Positions 1 through 11,366 of a stretch of 64,000 nucleotides of DNA are shown in pieces. Location: NCBI GenBank assembly GCA_020881915.1, contig JAJFPB010000001.1:744001-808000 (forward strand). Direction: 5' to 3'. Each line of letters starts with the position of its first letter. Position 1 is the stretch's first letter. Origin of the DNA: Paramyrothecium sp. XJ0827. Lineage: Eukaryota; Ascomycota; Sordariomycetes; Hypocreales; Stachybotryaceae. A model generated the notes under the pieces. It ran no database searches, was not told the origin of the DNA, and saw only the letters and a list, made by a program, of their open reading frames with translations. The translations under genes were made by a program, and so were the position numbers.

Positions 1-119
1 AGACGTTGTTGTCGCACTCGCACTTTCAACCCTTTCTAACGCAACCGGACCATATTTGATTGAAACGGAATGGACAATATCCCGCTCCGTCTGCCTTGAA
101 ACCCGCCTGCCCCTTCGCA
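1..119 (+). promoter_or_regulatory. 5' flank of the first regulator gene
   Basis: This is the leader and proximal promoter of the Zn2Cys6 gene that starts at 120. The reading frame stays open upstream to about position 60 but has no ATG there, so the ATG at 120 is the first usable start. No clear TATA box is visible. Confidence 0.4.
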
Positions 120-2142
120 ATGGATACCGATGCGGCCAGCGTCCCTCGGGGCATGTCGGCGCCTTACGGGCATGCGTGTTTCAACTGCTCCAAAGCCAAG
201 TGCAAGTGTGTTAGTCTGGGATCGGGCCTGGCCTGTGAAAGGTGCAGTCGCCTCCAGCGCGAATGCAGGCCCTCTAACGTGGTGCGCAAACGCTCTCAGC
301 AGGCGACAGCGAGAAACAAGACAGCCCAGCTGGAAGAGAAGCTCAATGACATCGTGAACCTTCTGAAGTCACAGAATGACCCGACACGAGCCAGACCATC
401 CACTGCGTTTGAGTCTATGGCAGAGAGTAGCTCAAACGACGGAACCCCGAATAGCGCAGCCAGCCAACCATCATTCCCAGCGTCTGTGCCCTCGTATTCC
501 TCGCCAAATTCAGCAGTAACTGGCGGTAACCCCAGCCTTGCTAATCTTGAGGCCGATAAGTGTTTGAACACTTTTCGATCACTGCACCTCAAGCAATTCC
601 CTTTCATGCACATTCCCCCTGAGATGAGGTGAGTGCCCACTTTTATCAAGCGTCCGCTGCTCGTCTGATGCACATGTGCTAGTGCAGCTCAGCTCCAACG
701 GGAGCGTCCGTTTCTCTGGCTCAGTATTTCCTGCATCACCTGCAAGAAAGTGTCAGAGAAGAACAGGCTCGATGGAAACATTCGGGAGGTTCTCGCACGG
801 AAGCTCATTGTGGATCTGGAACGCAATATAGACCTTCTGCTCGGACTCATTGCGTACCTGACCTGGTAAATCTCTGGTCCCTTTGGCCTTCGTCAATCCA
901 TGGCTAACATCTGTCCCTCAGGCATATGAGCTTCGACAATGGAAAGAAACTGCTATGCATGTACATAGGCCTCGCAACTTCTCTAGTCGTGGACCTTTCT
1001 CTTGATAGGCGGACGGGCGACAGCATTTGTAGAGAGACCAGTTCGAAGAATGCTTTCCAAGGCTACTGGAGGAGCCAGGTCCAAACATTTCAGCGTACCA
1101 ACGAAGAGCGCAGGGCTTTGCTTGCTTGTTACATCACTTGCACAAGGTTCGTTTTGCCTGTCGCTTACTCGCTCACTAGACCAGTGCTCACCTACCCAAG
1201 TCTCTCTTCATTCCTCAGGTCACCCATGATGCGATGGACGCCGCACATGGAAGAATGCCTCAACCATCTTACTCAATCGCCGGAAGTCTTAGATGACGAG
1301 ATTTTGGCTATGATCGCGAGAATGTCGAGAATAGCGGAGGAGGTTACCATTGCTTCGAATTGGCGGCTTGGGGAGCCCGACGTACTCGAAGTTCCACGGT
1401 CGCCGCCCATACTGCTGATCAAGGCCCTGCAGAAGAGATTAATAGAGTTACAAAGAAGTATGCCAGTTCATCTGGTGGAGCAGAGTAAGTGGCTAGCACT
1501 CTCATTCGGACCTAGAAAGAGCTGATGAACTTGTCAGAGATCATCAAGTCCCATATCTATTTCACCGAGTTGATAATCAATGACTTGCCGCTTTATACCA
1601 CCGAATATCCGGGTCAAGTTGTTGGCCAACGATCATCTATGAGAACGCTGTGCGCTGATGCATGCATTTCTGCTGCGAGCGCATGTCTGGAGGCATGGCT
1701 TTCTTTGACCCCCGAAGATTGCTACAGCACGACGATGCTGACGCATATTCAATTCGCCCGATGCACGCATATTTTATACCGCTTGTCAATTACGGAAGAC
1801 CCGGACTGGGATCGGGAAACCGTCCGGAATAGTTTCAATCTCATGGACTTCTTGGAGAAAGCATCCAACCATATCTCTGCGGTCGCCGAGGTATTCAGAC
1901 AAGAAGGCTCGGATGATTCTCCATACAAAAAAATTGCTTCGACAATGAAGGCTACGATTCCGATTTGGACCAAGGTGTTCTCGGAGACCCTGGCCGGGAC
2001 GTCGGAGCCAATGATCCCCGGCCAAGACGAGATGGTGTCAGGCACCCGGGGCTTCAATGATCTTGTAATGATGGACTTTAGCGAGGATTGGATGACTGGG
2101 TTGATGATGCCCGAATTTTCGAATGGCTTTGATGTATTATAG
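120..2142 (+). CDS. Zn(II)2Cys6 transcription factor
   Basis: A fungal binuclear zinc-cluster regulator of about 595 residues, expected to bind CGG-type sites in the nucleus. The six-cysteine cluster lies near residues 19-50 (CFNCSKAKCKC, then CERCSRLQREC) and is followed by a basic stretch and a short coiled-coil segment (QLEEKLNDIVNLL). The middle region carries the fungal-TF signatures FPFMHIPPEM and MRWTPHMEECL. Exons read 120-628, 683-865, 922-1146, 1219-1484 and 1538-2142; all junctions agree in phase. The third intron (1147-1218, 72 nt) is in frame and free of stops, so retention is possible and that boundary is the least certain. The start is the ATG at 120. An MFS exporter lies 351 bp downstream on the same strand, so this protein may control it; that is inference from position only. 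Confidence 0.88.
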
Positions 2143-2493
2143 GCTTTCTGTCGCGATTTCGTCTAGATTGTCTAAGACGGGCTCATAATCAGGATCCGTA
2201 CGACCCCTTAGGGGGAAGATTGTTCAAGAATTAATTTTTTTTTACTCACCATAACGAGTTCACTGTCGAGAAAGTGAGGAAGTAGATAATTGCGGCGTGG
2301 TAGACCAGGCAGGGTTGCTACAAAGGAGGGCAACGGAATTCCGTTCACGGCGGGATTAGTCCCCGGTCAGCAGGAACCAAAGAATAAATAAAACGATCCT
2401 CTTGCCATGTAACTTGCCAGTAGTCTACTTGTCTATGACCACGTCAAGAAGAGAAAATAACCATACTTCATCTTTCCAGGGGTTGGGATTTAG
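2143..2493. other. intergenic, promoter of MFS exporter
   Basis: This 351 bp stretch lies between two genes on the same strand and must hold the 3' end of the regulator and the promoter of the exporter. A T-run (2235-2243) and AATAAATAAAA (2384-2394) are visible. No ORF is supported. Confidence 0.5.
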
Positions 2494-4558
2494 ATGCCAC
2501 CAGTCATGCAGCGCGACGATACAGTCTCGTCGGGGACAGCGCCCTCAGTCGCCTCACAAAAGGTGGTCAACTCAGCCGAAGTGCAAGTCGACGCCAAGGA
2601 GAAAGCAGTGAGCATCAACCAAGATTCAGAATGTGCCACTCCACCGCAGGAAACATACATGCGCGGCCTCGCACTTGTCGCTGTGCTGTCTGGCCTGACT
2701 CTTGTCTTTTTCCTGGCGATGCTTGACATTTCTGTCATCGGCACCGTAAGGGCTGCTCCATTTTCCTGTAGCCCCAAGTCTAACTGGTCCAGGCAATTCC
2801 AAAAATAACGAGCGATTTCCACCGGCTCGAAGATGTCGGATGGTACGTCGGCGCCTACCAGCTCGCAAGCGCCGCCGTCCAGCCCCTGACCGGGAAGTTG
2901 TTTGCACACTTCAATACGAAAGTAAGCATCGAAGCCAGTGCACAATTGTGTTCCTCCTGCTGAGTGAGTGACAGCGCACGTTGATCATCTTTTTTGCTCT
3001 CTTCGAGCTGGGCTCGGTCATCTGCGGCGCAGCAGTTTCCTCGCCCATGTTCATCATCGGTCGTGTTGTTGCCGGCTTAGGGGCCTCCGGGCTGGCCAAT
3101 GGGTGCATGACCGTCATTGCCTCTGCTACTGCTCCGGATAGGCGGCCGTGTAAGTCTCACAGCGTGGGCACGGAGCCGAGATGGACTAACAAATACTTCT
3201 TTCAGTCTACACGAGCATTACCATGGGAGGTTGGTTAGCCATTTGCCAATATTTTTACCTGCAACTGACCTTTCACAGTCAGCATGTTGGGACTCTTAAC
3301 AGGGCCTCTCGTCGGAGGTGCATTAACGGAACACGCTACGTGGCGATGGTGTAAGACCATACAGAATCTCGAAACGGTTCCCGGCTGAGTTGTACAGGCT
3401 TTTACATCAATCTGCCTGTCGGAGGCCTTGCCGGTATCATGCTTGCCATTACATCAATTCCCGAGCCGTCAGGGAAGCCGTTTCTTAGCATCTGGCAGTT
3501 CAAGCATTTCGCCAACGTTCTTGACATCCAAGGCTTCCTGCTGCTCGCCCCCACCGCCGTCATGTTCCTTCTGGCTCTCCAATTTGGGTCTGGTGAGTAT
3601 GGCTGGGCGTCTTCGACAGTCATTGGAATGTTCTGCGGTTCTGCCGCCCTTTTCGTCGTGTTCCTGGTCTGGGAGTACAGAAAGGGTGCAGAAGCCATGA
3701 TTCCCTGGCCCATGGTCCGAAAACAGGTTGTATGGACCAGCTGTCTTAACTATGGCTTTTTGATGACGGGCACAGTAACCACTGGCATTTACACACCCCT
3801 GTTTTTTCAGTCCGTCATAGGTCTTTCGCCGACAATGAGCGCTGTTTATCTGCTTCCGGCCGTCTTCTCGCAGCTCGCTGGCGTCATCCTATCGGGTGCT
3901 TTGGGTAAGACACAGCCCTCAGGTTTGGGCCTCCTGGCTTACAAGACTAGTTGTGAAACTGCGATACTATGTACCTTGGGCCGCTGGTGGCGCGGCGATA
4001 ACGGCTATTGCTTCGGGAATCATCTCAACCTGGAATCCTCGAAGTACCAAAGCCGAACTATTGTGCTATCAGTTGCTTTACTTTGGACGCGGCGCAGCCA
4101 TACAAATGGTAGTTCAACCCATCCCAGTGCTTGTTCCTTTACGCATGCTAATCTGCTATTAGGGGATCATTGCACTGCAGAATTCTCTGCCGCCGTTGGA
4201 GATACCCGTGGGCTCAGCATTGACAATGTTCTGCCAGAACATGTTCGGCGCGGTGTTTGTTGTCGTGGCGAGTACGATTTTCCAAGAGAGTCTCACCAGC
4301 GAGATAGCGGCCAACGTTCCTGGTATCACTCCTCAGCAGGCGATTGCTGCAGGAGGAAGCGCCGAGGCAGTAAGGGAGCTTGCAAAATCCAACGAAAAGA
4401 TTTTGGATGGGCTTCTCCATGCCTATACGGTGGGATTTGCGAACGTGTTCTATCTCCTTATTGCGGTGTCGATAGCTGGCTTCGTCACAGCATTCGGAAT
4501 GGGATGGGTTGATATTAGGAAGAAAAATGAGGCTCCAAAGACTTTGAGTGAAGCCTAA
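2494..4558 (+). CDS. MFS multidrug/toxin exporter, DHA14-like (14 TM)
   Basis: A drug:H+ antiporter of about 570 residues in the plasma membrane, of the aflT/TRI12-like DHA2 (14-spanner) type. After a hydrophilic N-terminus the first helix ends in [19 protein letters not shown], the family's conserved motif D-like region. Later segments include [30 protein letters not shown] and FYINLPVGG, all diagnostic of the family. Eight exons: 2494-2745, 2793-2921, 2975-3149, 3206-3229, 3279-3350, 3398-3904, 3951-4108 and 4163-4558; all phases agree. Exon 4 has only 24 nt. The C-terminal part has the usual long extracellular loop ([16 protein letters not shown]) and a last helix ([13 protein letters not shown]). 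The adjacent upstream Zn2Cys6 gene suggests a regulator/exporter pair. The substrate cannot be told from sequence. Confidence 0.92.
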
Positions 4559-4877
4559 AAACACAATCACGGTGGGTTTCACAGAGCAAGTAAAGTCAGA
4601 TAAAGGGAACATGCAGACGATGCCTGGTAGCCCAGGCTTGCTTCGAGACCAGCGGCGGGGAGCAAAAGATCAATGTACGATAGAGAAAACATACTTTACT
4701 CATGCCCTTGCACCAATAAAGAGTTGGAGTTAGTGCTCCTTTCCTCTCAATACAATGCCATGTCTATGGTCTAGTCTACGCTGCATAATGTAGTTCTAAA
4801 GTTAGCCGCTTGCATGACCGCAACAAAGCCATCCCCGTCTACTCTGACTAAATGATCAATAAATCAGTCACAGCTAT
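4559..4877. other. convergent intergenic region
   Basis: This 319 bp lies between the 3' ends of two convergent genes. It contains AATAAAG at about 4716 on the plus strand and is otherwise unremarkable. Confidence 0.5.
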
Positions 4878-7301
4878 CTATAACAAAAGAAGACCCAAGA
4901 CTACTGAAATCATAGCAGCGAGCATCGACAGAAGCACAAGCTTCAACATCTCCCGGTCTACTCCTTCTAACCAAACCTCAAAATCCATCGGAACAAAGTC
5001 TAGCAGAGAAAATCCTGCCTTCGCCTTCCTTCTAAGCACTACACGCTGTGCCAACTGTTCTTGAATGTCAAGCAACTCTATTGTCAGGCGGTATCGAGCG
5101 GCACCATCGCCAGCGGGCTGCTGGACTCGCAGCGTCTGCTGTGCTGGACTGTAGGTCCAATCACCACCACTGACAGAGATGGATAGCTTATGCTTCGAAT
5201 AATGGTATGCTGGGACAAAGATATCTGTCTGAAGTGACTGGGCAGCCTGGAGTGGCGCCTTCGGGCCTTGCCACTCGAGCTCAAAACGCAGGGTTCGATG
5301 ATCCCAGCGGGAGAGAAGCTGTGTCCCCGCAATCTTGACGGCATAGGGGCGGATGATGACATCCAAAACACGACCGCCGCTATAAAGCTCATCACTTTCA
5401 TGCGCCTGGTTGCGATAGTCCCTTCGCGAGCCCTTGAAATCCAGTAGCTCATCACCATTGATGACTGAAAAGTCCTCCTTGTTCCAGCCATCACCATGCT
5501 CGGTGCTGTTGTGAGGGTTAAAGTTCCACAAAGTGAACCCGAGCTGGTTGTCCTCCATGCCCGTGATCAAGGCGTTCATAAGCTGCCGTTGGGTATCGAA
5601 GTCGCCCGTCTTGAAAGCTTTGCTCTCGTTGATGTCGAAGGGAATGCCGACTTCGCCGATGACGATGGGGGTTTTACTTCCCACAGAGCATTTGGCATGC
5701 TTGGCAATCCTTTGGAGCTGTGTGCGATAGTTTTTACGGAGTCCGGTAGGTCCAAAGTAAAGTGCGTTTAGGATAAACATTCCTCGGGACAAGCCTTGAA
5801 CATTGACACTCATAAAGGAGTGCTGCTTGCTGAATAGCACGTTCAGGTCATAGAAATGGGGTGCATAAACCAGGTTTTGTGGTTCCTCAATCCCCATTGT
5901 AGTATTTTGGGCTGGTGCATGGCGCTTGTGGCACTCTTTGCACGTCCCGTTATACTCTTGTCCCCACGGGGGAAGAAATTCGTTTGGAATAGGCTCGATA
6001 AAAGTCATGTAGCTTTTCTTCCGCTGAGCCATGCGCTTGTTGAAACGCTGGAGAAACGGCCCGTAGCAATCCTGGTACCACTCAATAGGGCGGCCGTTCC
6101 GGTCCGGTCGATGGTCCGTATCGAAATAGGTCTTGTCAAGAATACGAGCCACCTTTGCCTTGTCGTCCCATTCCCAGACGCCGTGGGCTCTCCAAACGCA
6201 CTTCCCCAAGCCGTGTGTGGCAATCGGAGCATCTGAACCCTGCTTCTCTAACCACACGGATCGACCTTGTGGGTCTATGAGAGAGTGGTGAGAGTTGCGC
6301 GTTGGAAACGGCCATGACTTGACAAAGTATTTCACGTCCTGGGCGTAGCCGCTTCCCAATGCTAGAGACTGCGCCAGAGAAGGACAATGGCCGATATGCA
6401 AATCAGTCATGTAATTCCACTTGTGAAAATCATGCAGGTTGATGAGGCCCCGATGAGGCTCGTTCATGGGCTCGAATCCCATGCAGGCCTCAAGCTCAAC
6501 GAGCTCGTCGGCAAGCCTACCAAAGGCTTCGATGTATGCATCCTGCAAATACGATTGGATGGATACGTCTTCCATATCATCCGAATTCTTGTTCGTAGGA
6601 AAATGCCGCCGACGACAGCGAAGCTTCGGTGCAAGTGCGTCACCAGCCCAAAACAGGGTCGCCATGGTTGATGCAGCAAGTTTCTGGTAGCCGGATGGCC
6701 ACACGAAGGGGCCGCTGGGCTCTTTGTGGTTGATTGGATTCTTTGCTCTCCTCATCTCGTCTTGTCCGTGGACATAGGCGGTGCCAGTGTCAGTGAACGC
6801 TTCAATGTCTAGCCCCGCCGCTTCAAACGTCCAACCTGGCGCACCACTTCCGCCGCTGAACCGGGACCAGACATCTTGGTGCGCACAGACGAAGCACTTG
6901 ATGCCATACCGCGGCATAAGTTCCACGAGAGTGCGGAGGTAGTCGATGTATTCCAGGTCCAGGTCGGTTGAAGGATCGGGGCCTGCATGGCCGATGGATT
7001 CCCAGGTCACAAGGAGTCTCACAAACGGCAAGCCCCAAGCCTGCAAACGGCTGAATTGGAGAGGCGCCTCCTCCAGTGGAAACGGCCGACCGACGAAAGT
7101 GACGGTGCGGTGCTCATAGAAGCCATCGGTCAAATGTGATAGGCCATTAGGCTTCGTCGGCAGCTTGCTGGCACCGGAGACGTTGAAGCCGCGAAGCGAG
7201 AGCGTGCGGCCGTAAGAATCGACAAACTGGCCATCTTTGACCCGGACTGGTCCTCCCAGCGCCGCATCGGAAAGGTCTTGCGCAGCGAAATCGACATTCA
7301 T
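4878..7301 (-). CDS. GH5 sterylglucosidase/glucocerebrosidase (EGCrP2/Egh1-like)
   Basis: An intronless gene of 807 residues in the GH5_12 type of fungal steryl-beta-glucosidases and glucocerebrosidases (yeast Egh1 and Cryptococcus EGCrP2 family), which hydrolyse ergosteryl-glucoside or glucosylceramide. Family features seen are DSYGRTLSLRGFNVSG at the N-terminus, the acid/base glutamate in MNEPHRG (about Glu281) and the nucleophile glutamate in IGEVGIPFD (about Glu550). The middle has the insertion typical of these long eukaryotic forms. A hydrophobic stretch at about residues 785-806 (LVLLSMLAAMISVVLGLLLL) reaches the very C-terminus and looks like a tail anchor. There is no N-terminal signal peptide, which fits a cytosolic or vacuole-associated enzyme. 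The aminopeptidase gene lies upstream on the same strand, 343 bp away. Confidence 0.9.
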   Translation of the reverse strand: MNVDFAAQDLSDAALGGPVRVKDGQFVDSYGRTLSLRGFNVSGASKLPTKPNGLSHLTDGFYEHRTVTFVGRPFPLEEAPLQFSRLQAWGLPFVRLLVTWESIGHAGPDPSTDLDLEYIDYLRTLVELMPRYGIKCFVCAHQDVWSRFSGGSGAPGWTFEAAGLDIEAFTDTGTAYVHGQDEMRRAKNPINHKEPSGPFVWPSGYQKLAASTMATLFWAGDALAPKLRCRRRHFPTNKNSDDMEDVSIQSYLQDAYIEAFGRLADELVELEACMGFEPMNEPHRGLINLHDFHKWNYMTDLHIGHCPSLAQSLALGSGYAQDVKYFVKSWPFPTRNSHHSLIDPQGRSVWLEKQGSDAPIATHGLGKCVWRAHGVWEWDDKAKVARILDKTYFDTDHRPDRNGRPIEWYQDCYGPFLQRFNKRMAQRKKSYMTFIEPIPNEFLPPWGQEYNGTCKECHKRHAPAQNTTMGIEEPQNLVYAPHFYDLNVLFSKQHSFMSVNVQGLSRGMFILNALYFGPTGLRKNYRTQLQRIAKHAKCSVGSKTPIVIGEVGIPFDINESKAFKTGDFDTQRQLMNALITGMEDNQLGFTLWNFNPHNSTEHGDGWNKEDFSVINGDELLDFKGSRRDYRNQAHESDELYSGGRVLDVIIRPYAVKIAGTQLLSRWDHRTLRFELEWQGPKAPLQAAQSLQTDIFVPAYHYSKHKLSISVSGGDWTYSPAQQTLRVQQPAGDGAARYRLTIELLDIQEQLAQRVVLRRKAKAGFSLLDFVPMDFEVWLEGVDREMLKLVLLSMLAAMISVVLGLLLL

Positions 7302-7644
7302 TGCTGCTGACGTGGCTTGCGAGATATACTATGTACGGAGGCGCTCACCGCCCGAGCGTCTGGGTGAGGAGCTAAACCAGGGGCTCGGGACGCCTAAGTT
7401 TCATGCACGTGAGGTGGAGCCGAAGGTACTTCAGTGATTCAGTCAGTTGGGCTTTATTTTATGGTGGAACACTAACAAGAGAAGATCCACCCAAACGTCG
7501 TCACCACTGAAATACCCATTGATTATATTGAGGCGCCCCAAACTGGTCAATGGTCTACAGCATTCACTATCTCTCTTTAATTGAGGCGTTGAAGTTGGTA
7601 CAGGGTAGCTATAATGTCCCGTGGGGCGTTCATATTGCGCCCAC

Positions 7645-8914
7645 TTACACCGTGAATACGTGATGGGAAAGCTCGTACATGAAACCAGTCGCCAACTTCG
7701 CGTGCTGGAAAACATGGCCAAAATCAACCTTCTCGATAGTGTCGTTTGGCGTATGGATAAATGGATTATGATTGCCAAAAGGTGCTTCGAAGATAAAGGA
7801 GGATGGATAACCATGGCGGTTCGCGGAGGCGTGGTCTGAGCAACCATATCCGCATTGGCTCTCCTCGTAGGGGATGTCCGTGTACTCGCCAATCAAGAGC
7901 TTCATGTACTCATTCTGAGCGGGGTCGGTGTTGTCAGTAATCAGACCAAAGCGTTCGATACCGTCGCGTCCCTTGAAGCCAACCATGTCCTGGTTCAGCA
8001 TGGCAACGACCTGCATGTTCAGTGCCGCATACTGAGCGAAGATGTTCTGCGAACCAAGGAGACCAGACTCCTCGGCGGCGTACCAGTGCCATTCCAAGGT
8101 GTTGCGGTGGTCGCCCTCGGCAATTCGAGGGTCGGAGAGGACGGCGCGAAGGACGTCGAGCAACATGAGCGAGCCGGAACCGTTATCGTCTGCGGGAGAG
8201 GGGTTAGCTTTACTGTGACAATTGCTTGGCAGACAGTAGGTTGGAGCCTAAAAACTTCAATTGAAATCCAATAACTTACCAGCACCGGGGGCACGACCAG
8301 CGCCACGGTCGTTGGAGATGACGCTGTCCAGATGGGAGCCAATCACGACAGTCTGGCCACGAATGATGCCGGGCAGCGAGACGATAATGCTCGGCTGTGC
8401 CCAGGCAGTGTGGCGGACATAACGAACGGTAGCCAGAGGATTGCCGCTCTCGACAATGGCCTCCTTGATGCGGTCGTGCAACCACTCGGCGGCGGCGACA
8501 CCGTACTGCGAGTTGAAGTAGCGGTTGTGAAACGATGAGTACGTGGTCAGCTGCTCCTCGATCTTCTTGACGTCAATCTTCTCAATGAGCTTGTTGACGG
8601 CGCACTTGTGCTCGACCTTGGCGGGGAAAGGAGCGGCGGCGAAGAGGCGGTTGGCCTTGACCTCGGGGGCATCCTTCCACTCGGTGATGTCGAAGAAGTG
8701 GACGCCAGACTGCGACCAACGTCAGCGAGAAAGTATTTTTGCGTCGATCAGGTTATTTTACATCAATCAGCTTGAATTTCTCTTCCTCGGTGACCTCAAT
8801 GGTCTCGCCGGGGGCAGTCTCCAGAGTGTAGAGCTTGGTCCTGCGGCCGATGGGCGCGGTCGTCGCCGCAGCCGTTGCTGCCAGAGCAGCAATGAGGGGA
8901 GCAGTATAACGCAT
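7645..8914 (-). CDS. secreted M28 leucine aminopeptidase (Lap1-like)
   Basis: A zinc-dependent M28E aminopeptidase of about 375 residues that removes N-terminal residues from peptides outside the cell. It starts with a signal peptide (MRYTAPLIAALAATAAA), followed by a propeptide-like region. The metal-binding motifs of the family are present in order: GSHLDSV, APGADDNGSGS, YAAEESGLLGS, LNQDMVGF, and near the C-terminus FIHTPNDTIEKV. CGYGCSDHAS matches the conserved disulfide region. Exons on the minus strand run 8914-8762, 8709-8280 and 8189-7645; introns are 52 and 90 nt with agreeing phase. The second intron falls between the metal-site codons, splitting the codon of the first Asp in ADDNGSGS. 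It is likely independent of the neighbouring glucosidase gene. Confidence 0.93.
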
Positions 8915-10480
8915 GATGTCGAAGCTTAACCCTAGAGCACTACTACGAGAGAAGTATGGCGATTGACGATCACTGGGAAAGCCGAGGACCCGAAATATCC
9001 AACAGCTGGATGGCCTCTACTTATGGGAATGCAACAACATACCATCTTACCACAGATTGCGTAGCATTCTCCTGCTGCCAAGCCTCCCCGCCTCGATTGC
9101 TGCTCGGTTCGCTATCTAAACGTATCATTCAGTCGGTGAGCCGTACCATTCAACAAACAACAAACAACTGATCCGTCACCATCCGTCGTCTCCGGTTGGC
9201 ACCGCGGCGGGGCCTTGGGCAGCCTGATGAGTACATTACTCTGACTGCAGTTGGACTACCCTGAAACTGGAAGCTCGAAAAGACACAGTCGACTGCCAAG
9301 TTGCGTTAGTGAGGAGCAGTGTGGAGTTTAAGCTGCACAGTTCCTGGATCATGCATGTCAGCCCCGTTAAAGCACCAACCACGTTCCGTCTTCCCCGCAC
9401 ACAATGCACCCAGAAGCTGCACGGCTATATTGGGGAGGCGAAAAACAACTTCCCGATGGACAAAAGTTCGCCAGGCTACGAGTCTTGGCTGTTGACACGA
9501 GAAAATTTCTATCCCTGTCAGTGCGGAAAGCTTTGAGACTGTCGGCGACATCCCGCATTTACCCAGGGACGACAATTCCAAATTGCCAAGCCAACATGCC
9601 TGATTAGATGCATATCTACTCTCAACAGAGTGCCAACACGATGGTGGTAATGCAAGCCGGATGTCGGGCCCAGCGCATATGGCCATGATCTGATTGAACC
9701 ATTTGATATCCACAAGCGCTCGGCATTATGTCGAAACTCCAAGCCATGGCGTCCCCGTATTTCCGATATGATAAAGCAACTGGATGTGATGAATGTAATA
9801 GTGATAATTAAATCCCCGATTCTCTGTTTTCTTCTATGGCTGATTCGCAAACTTGAGTTTCACGATCCTATGGCAGCCAGGACATTTAGGAACAAAATCA
9901 ATTGGAAAAAGATTTTATTGCGTTTTCTCGCTCCAGAGCCTCGACTTGGACACAGCGTGGTTATCAGTTTCGCTTCATGCTACTCAATTCTCAAGGTCAT
10001 GTTTCTTTGTCTGCAAATCTGCTAATTCAACGGATTTCAATGAGAGCCCATTAATCACTGTAATGTTCATGTCTGATCTTTACTTCCATATTATTAATAG
10101 ATCAGACAAGACCAGCAACCTCCGATCTCCCTTGTTCGACCACCTGACTTTCCCTAGATCCATTGCGTGCCTATAAAGCCTTACGCTGGGGTTCGTCCAA
10201 TAGCAACCTACCGACGAGCCGTGAACCTTGCTCCATCTGGTACCAGGAACGACACAGTCTTTGGTTTGGGTCAACGTACGTACTATGGTGACTCTATCGA
10301 CAATGAGGCCATCTCCCTTATTTTGCCATCCTGAAAGCTCTGGCCAGACGATAAGGCTTCAGCGGAAAGACACCTGGATATGCGGTGTTCGAAATCATGG
10401 ATGACGTTGTCTCTGGTCGGTCCCTTCCAGCACTTTGATGCTCCCTCCAAGCTAAGGATTTGCTTTTAATGTCTGAACCA
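8915..10480. other. intergenic, no supported gene
   Basis: The first part is the promoter of the aminopeptidase. The rest has only short ORFs that overlap on both strands and lack family motifs. I see nothing functional in it. Confidence 0.4.
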
Positions 10481-10499
10481 GAGTAGCGGTAACTGGCTA

Positions 10500-11190
10500 C
10501 AGCATTCGTCATACCGGCCACAGTTTGCGAAGGGGGCTGCCCAGATCCACGAAGCACTCGCTCTTCAGCTATGGATCAAGGCACTGACAAACATTCAGCT
10601 CCTGGAAGGCATCACCTACGTCAATGTCCTAAACAACATGAGACTACAGGTCAAGTTCCACCGCCGACTTCATTTTGGCCTAGCCGACGTCTTCCGACTG
10701 GAGGTTCACCATCTCCCGCAGACAGCCAGCTGGATCCCCTGCCCGGCAAGATAATGCAGCGTGCAAACTACCAGGAGAATGCGACAGCCATGTACCAGAC
10801 AGAGAAAGCATGGGCCATCCGACGGTCGTTGGATCTAGCCAACCGCCGCATTTCGAGTCCCGCTCCTGGAGGCCTACACCAGACGATGCCAGGCAACCTC
10901 AAACAGAGGCCAGCTCAAGTGCGACCTCTGCTCCTACATGGAGGTTGTGAACACCCAATGCGAGAGGGATGCCAGCTGTGCCAATGTACATGTCTGCACT
11001 TACTGCAGCATGCTCAACCGGCCATGTACGTTCAGTGTGAGACCTCATGCTCTCATTCTCTGAGGCGCTGCGCCGCCATACCTGACGAACCCGATGTCAG
11101 CCGACACACGCGGAGGGCGACCGATTGATCTTACATGCGTGCCGACTGGGCTACGCCGGTGGCTGTCACTTCACAGGATCGTACAACCAC
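10500..11190 (+). pseudogene. degenerate coding remnant with Cys-rich segment
   Basis: Protein-like stretches follow one another on the plus strand in shifting frames. The frame beginning near 10509 reads a helical segment (KGAAQIHEALALQLWIKAL, then TYVNVLNNMRLQVKFHRRL) and stops near 10755. About 160 bp further on, around 10910-11040, another frame gives a Cys-rich segment with CDLC, CTYC and RPCTF. A third short open segment follows to about 11207. No single frame or convincing set of introns joins these, so I read the region as a decayed gene. The Cys pattern recalls C-terminal Cys motifs of fungal regulator-like proteins, but I do not recognise the family. A living gene with unusual introns is not excluded. 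Confidence 0.3.
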
Positions 11191-11366
11191 CGAAGATGTA
11201 GATTGCAGCCGTGATCCGGGAGCCTTTCGGCCGCCAGGCCGGTTTGGACATCTTGAAGTCCTTGAAGTTGAAGTGATAGAGAACTAGGCCGAAGACGCGG
11301 CGGGAGCGACGGCCATGGAGGAGTGACTTAAAGATTTGATCGCGCTTTCACTTCGAGAAAAGTTGA

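Noticed and set aside
10571..11128. 185-codon plus-strand ORF as a real gene
   Set aside because: Low-complexity composition; the more protein-like segments of this region are in other frames.
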